Notes under the pieces: model-generated
Seen by the model: only the letters and a program-made list of their open reading frames with translations
The model's database searches: none
What the model was told of the DNA's origin: nothing
Translations under genes and position numbers: made by a program
DNA from: Siphlonurus alternatus
Lineage: Eukaryota; Arthropoda; Insecta; Ephemeroptera; Siphlonuridae
Direction of reading: 5' to 3'
Assembly (NCBI GenBank): GCA_949825025.1
Contig: OX463779.1
Coordinates: forward strand, 46,521,284 to 46,585,283
DNA length: 64,000 nucleotides
Shown here: one piece after another, positions 24,501 through 36,900 of the stretch
Numbering within the stretch: the first letter of the stretch is position 1
Layout of the letters: the number at the start of each line of letters is the position of its first letter

Positions 24501-27500
24501 AATATGATGCAATAAATGTATAATAAAAAATATTTTCTCTGCGTACTTTAATTATTATGTTGCATATTACAGTTACATAAATGCATATAAAATAAATTTT
24601 ATCTTTTATTCACTGTTAACTTTTTTTTCCGTATTTTTTCCTTTATTTTGCACCATTTCCGAGGAAAAAGAGAGAAAAAATATTAATATTACCATATAAT
24701 AAAGAATACCATATTACGTCTTTTTTTCTCTTATTGATCATGAAATGTTAGAAATAATCTGCATTTCATCCTCACTTTTAAGAAATGTAATGTGTTTTTG
24801 AGGTAAAAAGACGTAATAAGATTAGACTTAGATGTGTTAAGGATGAATTGAAACTTTAATTATCACACTTAATAGTTAAAAATAAATGTTAGATGTACAA
24901 ATTATTGTTGTTGTTTTTTTCTTTTCATTATTTCAAAATTATAATATTGCAATAATTACTTTCTGTTCAATATTGTTTATTTCTTGATGAAAAATTATTA
25001 TAAAATTTTGCAACAGTGGTTGTAATTATTAAGTTAATCTCTGCTGGAGAATATTTGTAAACTTAAGAATATAATAAAAATATATTATTTTAAGAGTTCA
25101 AAAATTCTGTAAAAGTAAAATGTTAACAAAAGAATCAATGTTTAAATCAAGTAGAAAACACCAAATGTTAGTCATCATAAAACATCATCACTTGCAATGT
25201 ATCTTCTGCTTACTGTCATCGTTTCTGCTTAATCATAAGAGATAAAAAAACTTGTAATGATTTTGTTATATTGCTTGTTTCACCATTAATTTATAAATCA
25301 AAATCTACCAAGTGTGACTATAACATTCAATTTGGACATCTGCGAGCAAACCATTTAACACTGCAAACAAAAAAATATACGTAAGGTGCGATGTTGTTAA
25401 AAAAAAACTAGAAAACAGGGGATAGATAAAAGGGGGTTGGTATTAGAGGGTGCCTTGTCGCGTGGAAATGATTTGATATTCATTGGCCCGGTAGAAGGGA
25501 GGGGGGTACAAGTGGGCATCAAAGCCACCCCTTGTGGACACAAGAGGAGGTAGGCTGGAAGTAACTTAATAGTTTTATATAGAGAGGGGAACATGGGGGA
25601 TTATTGTAAACCAGCCACTGTGTATACCAGTCAGCTTATTAACAGGCATATACAAGTGTAGTTAATACTGTCAAAAAGGGTTCATAAAATTATGAAATTT
25701 AATACTTGTATCTATCTATATCATGTATTTTCAATATCCTGGATATATTTTGAGCATAATAACAAGGAATTGAGATGTAACATCTCAATTCCTTGATAAT
25801 AATATGATAAGGTTTCATGTTTTCCATTTAAATTATTGGGCACTTTCAATATCCTTATTTTTAAATGCAAATATTGAAATTAGCAAGTAATATTATATAA
25901 TATTTTAATTGCTAATATTTTAATCGTACTATATATTATATTTTTATTGAATATTATTGATTTTATTGCAATTTACAGAGAGGTATTTGTCATAAAGTCT
26001 GTTCATAAATTATGTAAGCATACAATCAGATAATCAGATGAACTTTCTGTAAAGGGAACATAAGGTTCATTTAATAATAAAATTGATTGTTTATTTATTT
26101 ACGAACAGACCTATAATTATATTCTTATGATAAAGACTGGATGAAAGAGTGAAACACTGCATGAGTACGGGCTATATACAACCAAACATAACTTCTTTCC
26201 AATATTATTAGTGTCATGACTATATACAGCATTCGCAAAGATATATTGATATGATTATTAATTAATATATTACCCATTAATCATCATAATATAGCAAAAT
26301 TAAAATTATTTTCTCATCATGTCAGTTGAATATGACTCAAAATTTGTATTTTACAATTTTCTCACGAGAAAGGCGAGATTAACAACTTTAATTGTAATGA
26401 ACACAACTAAATTAAAATCAATGTTATTTGATTGAACCTTCACAGTAATTACATCAATTGCACAAATACATACATAGAAAAGTACATGAGCTGAAACTAA
26501 TGTATAAATATATACATAACGCGTGTGTTATGTTTTCTTAAACGAAAAATAAAAGAGGGTATCTCGACATGAGTATTTTCATGATGGTGTTCGTTTCAAG
26601 GGGGGAAAAGGACTAAATAAATATTTTTAGCTACTGTGGGTGGTGCAGCAGCACAAGTTTGCGATGCGCTCAGCGGCCATGTTTGCTGGGGTGGCTGTTA
26701 ATCCGCAAGACAAACAGTGACATGCGGCGGCGTAGAGTGAACATCCGTCCAATTGATTAAGTAAACGAATGAAGTTGGCAAAGTTTTCAGTAAGGAACAA
26801 CCGAAGATGATATGAATCGCAAATTAGCAAAGTTATACTCTCTAGCGAATTTATAATACACAATTTGACTGCATGGATTGTGAATTTGGATTTGCTTTTT
26901 CAGTAAAGTTGATGATAATTAGTATTTATTAATAAAGTTTAACCAACTTATTTATTCAAGATTCAAGATAGGTTTTATAATTCATCTTATATTACAAGAA
27001 AATAACACAATTTATGGGTAGCCAAGAGTTTTTTTTTTTCTTTTTACCTTTTTTACCAAAACTTGTTTTTAATTGCCCCTACAAATTTGAAAGTATGCAA
27101 CTTGTGCGGCATGATTTACAATGTAATGTTAAAAAGACTGTAATAATGGGTTTTATTAATTAACAGATCCTAATTATCATATTAATTAATCATATGTGAT
27201 TCACTATAAATTATATTATATTTTAACAATATTGTAAATACATGACAATCTATAATAATTCAAAATAAGTACTTCCAAATGACTGGCACAAAATTCAATA
27301 AAATTCGAGTTTATTATTAAAATAAACCTGTTCTTTTGAAACTTGGGCCGGTGCGTGGACCAAATGTCCCCGTCATGCTCGGCCCCATCACAACAATGAG
27401 CATTGTTGAAATGTCTCTATTATCTCCATAGCAGGGAGCGTGATGTTACGTTTATTGTTGCACATTTGCCAGCGCAACAGAAGGCATCGCAGGTCATTAT

Positions 27501-30500
27501 AACTCAATCAGAGAAATGGAAATGCATTTATATTATTTATTATTGCCGCAGTATTCATAAAAGGATGCATCCAAATAGATATTGCAGTTATATTATTCTA
27601 TTTATGTAGTTAAATATATCAATATACGAACCATTATAGACTATATATGTGTATATGTTTAATGGTTAATCGATATAGAATTATTTATAGGTTTAAGTGT
27701 GCTTCATTTTAATGTATCAATTATATTAATGCAACAATTGCAATAGAAAATTATAACATTGATCTTCAACTATATATTAAGTTTTTTAATTGCAAATTAC
27801 TGACATACACTTAAATTAAATAAAAGTTTCTAAAAAATTATATTTTCCATGAGAAAATTAATTTGTTACAACGTTCCGTAATATCACTTTCTTATAAAAT
27901 GTAATATAATACCAGAATTGAAATAATTTTCATAAATTTATTATTCGCTATTAAACTCTCTCCTCCTATTTTGAACCATTTCAAAGGAAATAAGAGAAAA
28001 AACGACGAGATTACGTCTTCTTTCCTCTTATTGAGCATGAAATGTTAGAAATATATTGTGACAATATTGTCTTTATTTCATTCTCACTTTGAGCGAGGAG
28101 GAAATAAGATGTGTTTTAGAGGTAAAAAGATTAGGTTTAGACGTGTAAAGGATGAGTTGAAGTTGTAATTTTTTAACTATAGGGTATGTTAATAAAGTTA
28201 TTAGTATTTTCTATTATTAACCTAAATCACTTTGACTTATCAGTACAACTATATTTAAAACTCCAACTGTCCATTGACTCTACGAGAGTGGCACTTGCGA
28301 TCTGTATCGCACGTGCTGCACCGAAGTGGCAGATGGTCTCGTTCCGCGGCGTGACCACGCGCCCCTACGCTGATCGGTGATTAATCGCCAGGATTCAATC
28401 TCGCACTCTCATCGCAGCATGTCACATCCCGAAGGGCCCATTACAGCCTTCAGCGTGACACGGCGATCTACAGAGGCTAAATACTTGACCTGGACGAACC
28501 AGCACCCAGTGACCGAGGAGTTAATCTAATACAAGTAAAATTGGTCTGCCAAGTAAATTGGTAAAATTTAAAAATATATTTTTTTCTGCAAGGATACACC
28601 CCTTATATGTATGAGTTTGAGGCGGGGTAATGGGTAGGGTTAACGGAGGGAAAGGATGGTAGCCACGGCCTGTTACGTGTCCCAGCATTCAATGAGATGA
28701 GACTGAGAGAACCGTGGAAAACCTCAGTCAGGATGGACACCTCTAATTTTCATCACTGGACCAAAAAGATGTCCAAAGCCTGGGGAACAACACACACAAG
28801 TACATCACTGCACTGGGTGGAAAGCGAGACGAATTTAACCCAGGGCCCAGGGAGAAAGCAAAATAATTTGAAGCGGTCACCCATCCAAGTAAAAATCACG
28901 CTCGACGTAGCTTGACCTCGGTGATATAACGAGAACCGGTCAATGCACTGCTCCACGCAAATTAATAAAACTGGTGAAAAAAAGAAATCAACATTTTCAC
29001 GTACTCCCTATTAGTTGAAAAATGACATCTTGAACTCATTCTTTACACATCTAAACCTAAAATTATTACGTCTTTTTTTTACCTAAAACAAATATATCTT
29101 ATTTCTTTCTCACTCAAAGTGAGGATAAAATGAAAACAATTAACATTTTATACTCAATATAAGAGAAAATCTAATCTCGACTTTTTTTGGTTCAAAATCG
29201 GAAGAAAAAAGACGTGAAGAGTAGATGGAATTTAATTTATTTTAACTCTGGCTATATTTATTTTAAATTTTATGTTCAAGTAAAATAACTAAACAAAAGT
29301 TTTATGAACAAGCGTCGAACATACTCTCTTTAGATTTTAGATGAGCAGCAGCTATGATGTTATCTACGACCACTTTGTCGCGAGTGGTTGATTGCGGTCT
29401 CACGTCAATCATGTCACCGAGAGCCTGAAGCTACAGCAACAACGACAACTGCCTGCGAAACGTCGGAAGAAATTCACAGCAGCCGCAACTCCCAGGAGAG
29501 ACCGCAAATTGAATCTCGAGGCAGACTCGTGCAAAATTCACGAGCTCAGAAAACAAGAAGAAGGTAAAATACAAGCCTTTAAAACTAAGCCACAAAATTC
29601 ACTGTCTCTTTGTGTGTATAAAAAAAAGGGGTTCCCCGTATATAGTTGTCACCAAAACTTAATAATAAAAATTTAATTTAATAATAATATAGATATAGTG
29701 AGACGGGAAATTCACAATACGTCAATTATTTTTTTTATAATAATAGCATCGTCATAAGAAGTAACTTAAAACTTAATGGAAAATATTATTCAGTGAAATC
29801 ATTTCTTAGCAATTAATTGACGGAAAGTATTGTTTCAATTTTGAATTAATTTTAATATATTTTTTATTGGCATTCACAAATTATGCATGTATCTTGGTAT
29901 TTATATGTTATTGTGTTTCGTTTATTAGTTATAGAAAGAAAAGTATGTTGACTTGATCAATGTTTGTCTATATACAACCAAATTTTCCAATAAAATAAAA
30001 TTTGAATTGTTTAAATGAATGTTAAAAAAATCCCACACACGAAAATTATGAATCATATAATATTAAAATGTTCTCCTTTACCTATACCCTATACAAATTT
30101 GATCTAGTTTTTATTGAGTTAGTAATTTTTAAAGTTAACTAGTTTAACATGGAAGTTTCATTTCTTCATGCTAAATTAGTCAACTTTAAAAATTCATAAC
30201 TCGAAAATTAGATCGAATTTGTATAAACCTGATATTTTAGCTACTGATATAGAGTATGTAGAAGAGAGTATTTTAAGATATGTTTCATAATTTTCATGTG
30301 CCTGTGTGTGTGTGTGTGTTTTCATTGGGCATATTATTTTACCCTTAAAAGTAGCTAGTATAAAATTCGAATATGCATGCATCATTATATTTTTAATAGA
30401 TATCATGATAATTATATACATTATTACATACTTTCTCATTGTTTTTAGTATTATTATTTTTTTTTTTTATTTCCAGACATATATTTTAAAAGTCACTTAT

Positions 30501-33500
30501 GTATACATATAAAAAATTGTGGTCTATAAAATTAAATATTTATCTATTAAATGAATTCATGACGTCATTTATACCCCATAAGATATTCCCCATGTCCAAG
30601 CATACTGCTCTTTTTTTTTTTTTTTTTTAGCTATAGTGTCCACTGAATTACATACAGTCCTGTAGTAGGTTTAAAGGCCACTGGGATTTTAAATCTTTGA
30701 ATACTATGTTGTAAGGGGGGAAAGAGTCGAATAACTACTAGCTAGCCATGAGGCAAGAGAGTTTATATAGTAGCATGCTAGTGGACAAGCCGGGGCCACC
30801 GTTGCTTGCAACTCTACTGGCCGTATAATCTTGCTCTTTACGATGTAGTGTCAGCGTGCATATACCAAGGCACTCAGTATCCCAACCAGTAGTGGCGTCT
30901 GTTTCTACATGATGGCAAAAGTAAAACACGCGGCTTTCCAAACAGACGCCTTCTACCACGCCATCTCGCGCTCGTACTTTATATTGACTAACACTTTTAA
31001 TCACCTTAAGTGCTTGCAGATGTGGAACAGCTAAGCATCTCTCTCTTTGGTATATATATTGTATATATATATATATATATATATGGGTAGATATAGCTTT
31101 TCTACTTGCTTACAATACGAGCACTTTAAAATAAACTGGATTGTTATAGCACCAAAAATTATGACGTCATATAAGCATAACAACAATGGGAGTTTACACT
31201 ATAACAATATTGTGATGATATCACTATTCTATCTATTATAGTGTTTTTACTCTAAAAGTGCCGCATAACAATTACGATAAACTTGAAAATAAAACTTGCA
31301 CATTTATAGAAGGGAAAAAAATACGTAAAGTTTATGCTTTAGACATTCAAAGATCATGACTTTTGCAGTTAATTTGAGTAAGGGGAGATATCTGCTGCTG
31401 CTGCTATTGTTGTTGCATGGAGTAAATGGATTAATTTTTAATTGGTTTATTATCTATAAAAATAAATGCAACATATTTATGTTGTTGAAATAGTTCAGTG
31501 TATTATACTTAAGAGATACAATATGGAATAAATACGTAAGTGTATGTTTTAATCTAAAAATGTTTGCTATTTTTTTATTAATATAAAGAAAATACATTTA
31601 ACAATAATAAAGTAATAAACTATTTGTGAATTAAATACCATTTGATGTATATGTTGGTATGTAAAACACAAATAGTTTATTATTTCTACTTCGCTTATTA
31701 TTATAATAATAAAGTTGTTAGAAAATGGTTAACTGTAATTTTAGTATTAAATATAAGTATATTAATGTCGGTCGGTTTAGTTGATGGTGAACCACTCTGA
31801 AAATTTCAGCAAACCTTCCTGACACCATGAAAAAAAAATGAATAAAATAAAGAATAAAGATGACCGAATTCGGTGAAATCTTCGAGATATTCTCAGCAAT
31901 TAAGATAGCATTGTTTTAAATAGAGACTGCTGTGACTTTTAATCAAATCAACATCTTCTTCACACACACAAAAAAATAATTTCTCAAAATCTACACCAAA
32001 TTTGTAGTTTTTTACATCAAGAAACCAACAGTTATTTTGTCTTTTATTTTGTAGAATAAAAATATTTTCACTTTATCATCAGGAAATATTGAACAATGGC
32101 CGCCATGCCATTGATCCTTCAAAAATGTGTAATTTGAGAAATTATACACTTTCTGCTCTCCAAATAAAAAACTTGAGTTCAATGGCTTATGCACTATCAT
32201 TATACTAAATGTAATACAACACTATAAAACTTCACATATTTGTCCGTATTACATGGTCAATAAACATTGCATACAGATACAATCTAAATGAAACTTGACA
32301 CCCTAATCGTTTCCTCCCTCTTTTGAGAGTCTGTGACGAATTCTCTCACTCATTGTTGGGAGGCGCGTGCCCTCAAGTGTCCCATTGTTGGATGGGGGGA
32401 GGCCTCAAGTGTCCCCATTGTTGGTACTCACTGGGGCAGAGGCCACGTGACCGCGGGGTAACCCGATCCATGGTCCGTCCATTCCCACGCCCAAGAACAA
32501 GTAACGTGTTTTCTACTCCACCGGTGTACCCAATTTGATTATAGCGATAACATCGTCGTAACTTTATCTGTGACGAATTTGATACATTTCACAGCTTTTT
32601 GAAGAATAACAAGCAAATATTGTTATTTTTATGTCAATCATGTTTTAATTCGTGAGATGAAAGTAAAGCTGACTGTGTATATTATAATATATATATAATA
32701 GTATAAGAAAAAAAGTAGACAGAAAAATATATTAAATATCACCGCCCACTCCACCAAGACTTAAGACCTGAACACTGAATATCTATGTGCCATTGTTTTT
32801 GAAATAGTAGTCCTATAGATTTTCAATATTGCATTGACTTTGACTATACAATTTTTATGAGAGGAGTCATTTTAAGATTTTAAAAATTTACACACGGCAA
32901 GATAAGAGGTTTAGAAATTATGCCTGAGGTGTGAAAATATGTTTGAAAAAATCGAGTTCATTCATATTTAGGGGTGGATTTTAAAATGATCTGGCAATGA
33001 AATTTATAGGAGTACTATTTCTTCATGTGTTTTGCTGTGCAGGTCTTGGTATACGGATCTTTCACAATACGTCATAAAATAATATATGACGTCACGATTT
33101 TGTAGGCAAAACATTGCCAGCGGCATAGCAGATATGTGCTAAAGTTTATCTCAAAATTAATTTTCCCATGGCTATTCGCATTATTTTTCTTAGAACTTTC
33201 TTTCATGGTGACAAAAGAAGAACCAATGCTATTGATGAAAAATATTTGGCGACGAAAACTATTATTAAAAAAAAAAATAAAAATATTTTGTGAGTTACGT
33301 TAAGGTAGAGATAACACGGAACAGCTGACCCAATGCTAAAAAAAATTCCATTCATGAAAAATTATGAAAAAAATTTAAAATGTTCTCCTCTACATCTCCT
33401 ATCAGTAGCTAAAATATCAGGTATACAAAAACGAGCTAGCTTTCGAGTTCTTAATTTTTGAAGTTGACCAATTTAACACGGAAGTTCCATTTCTCCATGT

Positions 33501-33919
33501 TAAATTAGTCAACTTTAAAAATTCATAACTCGAAAACTATAGCTCGTTTTTGTATACCTGATATTTTAGTTACTGATAGGAGATGTAGAGGAGAACATTT
33601 TATTATTATTTTTTTTTTATAATTTTCATGAATGGGATTTTTTTAGCATTGGGTCAGCTGATCCCTATTATCTCTCTACCTTAACACGCACAGCATTATA
33701 GAATTTTGTGGTTTTCTGCCTAAGATCTTCGGGCGGCTTCGGGCATCTCCGTGCTACCCAAAACGTAAACATGAAACTCTCGTATATAAGAGTAGGCGGT
33801 AATAATATACATGCTGTAGTAGTTTTGTAGGTATATTATAATTACATTTAAATTTTTTTTATAAATTTGATATAGCAATCTTTGCCACAACCCACTTTGA
33901 CGTTCTCTCTTCCCCTCTT

Positions 33920-33972
<53 letters not shown>

Positions 33973-36900
33973 TCATGAATAAATAAAGATACCCTTCGAT
34001 CATACTGGTACATATTTTTCTAACATAAACATGAGGCGGCTACAACGTGCGACGCTAAGTGTTGACGTTCGCCAGGTTGGAGCACCGGCCATCACTGCAG
34101 CCCGTGCTAATGAGGGAGGGGCTCGCAAAGGTGCCATGCAGGTAGAGCGTGCTGAATAATTCACTCGCACACACGTCGCAACAAGAGCATGTAATGTCTA
34201 GGAAAGAAAATTACTTCGCTACTGCTATATTTTTATCACATATGCTGTATTTGTAAATTATGGAATAGAACATGCAATATATCAGTCTGTACTTTATATA
34301 ATAAATATTATAATTTTTGTGTTATCATTTATGTGTTTAAGTTTTTAATTGACTCGACTCTGTAAAACCATTAAAAGTATTGAAATTATTGGGGGGCATT
34401 CATAAAGCACTTTAACCCCCCCTTTAGCCTCAATTTTTATCCCTGGTGCTAAGCATGGTGCTAAACTAGGAACTTAACATGGTTAGCCCTTGGTTTAGCA
34501 CCATGTTTAGTACCATGGATAAAAATGGAGGCTAAAGTGGGAGCTAAAGTGCTTTGTGAATGCCTTCCATTGTATTTTATAAAATCAAAATTTTAAAAAA
34601 AAACTCAGCAATTTAACTATCGATCTGCTCTCATACTATTTTTAACGTTTTTAGTTTCTCCTAGTATTTATTTTTTATATGTTTTTCCGCACTTTGTTTT
34701 AAATTCTGAACTATTTTATATACTCTGGTATTTTCTAATTGAAATTTCTTTTCATTGACATATAAAACTCCCCATTACATCTATAGTCTAATTTTATAAA
34801 TTTTTTTTTTAAATGTTGCAATAATTTTTATACAGCTAGTTCCACGTTTAAACTTGCAATATTTATATCAACAATTAAAATATTCAGCATGTGTGGAATT
34901 GACGGTATACCACTCGAAACTTACATATTTAATGAATAAAGCCAAAGCTCTATATAGCGGTCTTTTCAACGTATATAAGAATATTTAATGTATTTATTTT
35001 TCACAGTTGTAAATTTCAATATCATTTATTTTTTTAATCATAATACAGTGAACCCTATATATATATATTTTTTATATAAATACTGTATTTTTTTTTTTTC
35101 AGCCAATCAATCCATGAGACAAAAGCAAACCGTGTTTTGTTGATTTTTTTTTTTTTTTTTTTCTGCGTTTGCGCGACTACGGTCAAAGCGTTTGCTGTTT
35201 TCAGAGAACGAGAAAAGTGGAGAGGGGCGCTCTGATGGATTAAAACTCGCCGCTCGGGACACGGGGGTAGGTTGGGGGTAGGGGTAGGGAGCGTTTTGCC
35301 GCTGCTATCATCGTCATCATTGCCCCCAACTCCCCCCCACATATGCCGCCACTATAGCTGCCGCTGCGGCCGCCATCAGGAAAAAAAAAGGGTAAAACAG
35401 TAAAAAATAAATGAGACTCGCGGGGAGCACAAAAAGCCACAAAATAACTCAGCAGACCTCACAACAATGGCGTGCTCGATTGGCTTGGAGTGAGTGAAAA
35501 ATATGCCATGTAGTATTTTATCTCCTATTTTATGTATGATTTGTCAAAAACTGTCTCTATTATATAACACAACTTGTATATTATATTTAATGGGGAAAAT
35601 TTTATTGTATAAATTTATAATAACAAATATAATTTATTAATTAAAACAGCTATTACTGTATAATAAATAAGAGATTATTGATCTATAAAATAATATTAAT
35701 ATTTAACTTAAAAATACATAGTAAATACGTTTAAACTATTAATCATAATATTATCTGTTGATCAGAATATTTAATATAAAGCATTGATGTGGAATTAAAT
35801 TTTATTCTGTTTGCAAGGCTAATTGCTGGATGCTACAGCTGAAGATGCTGCGAGAGGGAGAGATGAAATATTCAGCTGCGCCAACAGACGTGTTAGGTGC
35901 TGTCTTAAAGATGGAAACGTCTTGTTGGAAAACATGGGCATAAAAAATGCTGGCACGTACACTCGTTTTCTGTGTAATGCGTTGCTTTCAATCAAAAGGC
36001 GTGAAAATTGTAATAATACTCTGGCATCAGTTTATAATACAGTAAATCTATCGTATAGTATAAAATATATTTGTAAATAAATTCAAATAACTAAATATAT
36101 GTGCATTGTATTGCTGACAATCCATATCATTAACTGTTAATTATATTATAAATAATGAATAAAATTATTTTGCAAGTAATGTGTTTAAAAGGACTTTAAA
36201 AAGTATATGGGAGATTTATGTTTTTAATAACGATTTATTTTTATTTTATGTTGTGTATCATTATCAAACCATATAAGAATTCAAGCTTGAAACAGCTTTA
36301 ACAATTTTTTTTTAACTTGAAAATCTTCCTTACATGCATAGAATTCAATTAATACTCATAAAATGAACAGTCAATTTTATATTACATAAAAAATTATATG
36401 ACATTTAAAATATTAGAAAATGGGATTTTTATTTCAATTTTTTTTTTCTGATTTCAGAAACAAATTTATAAAGAAAAATATTCAATTGATTTTTTTTTTA
36501 AAACATCACTCCTCACTCCATTGTACAAGGATAGGACTGTGACTCTACGAGTACAAAATCATTGTACTGATAATATATATTTTAAATGCATAACTTACGT
36601 TAGTATGTTCATTTATATGCATGAAGAAATATTTAGTCTTCTTTTTCTTAATCCTATTTTGAGAATAGACCGTAATTAGCCATGCACCCAAATACTAAAA
36701 GAATTAATTCTCGTGTGTTTGTGTGACTCACCTGGACCCTGGCCTCCGTCAGGTCGATCTTCATGGCGATCTCCTCGCGGGTGTAAATGTCAGGGTAGTG
36801 TGTCTCCTGGAAGGCTCTCTCCAGTTCCTTGAGCTGCGCGGACGTGAAGGTCGTTCTGATGCGGCGCTGCTTGCGCTTCTCGGTGAGCACGCCCTCGTGG

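Larger units (their letters stand above)
17377..36731. other. Phox2 intron 2 (19 kb)
   Basis: The largest gene-free stretch. Beyond the repeats listed separately, non-repeat GC-richer patches stand at about 19220-19440, 20560-20730, 22430-22560, 23515-23720, 26620-26800, 27340-27500, 28260-28520, 29330-29580, 30730-31040, 32320-32530 and 34020-34160. The short ORFs here show no family resemblance. Confidence 0.55.

Noticed and set aside
28186..28380. 64-codon ORF in a GC-rich block
   Set aside because: Starts inside the tip of a family A repeat; the GC-rich part looks regulatory rather than coding.
29392..29676. 94-codon ORF rich in basic residues
   Set aside because: Possible GT donor at its end, but no start context, no partner and no family resemblance.
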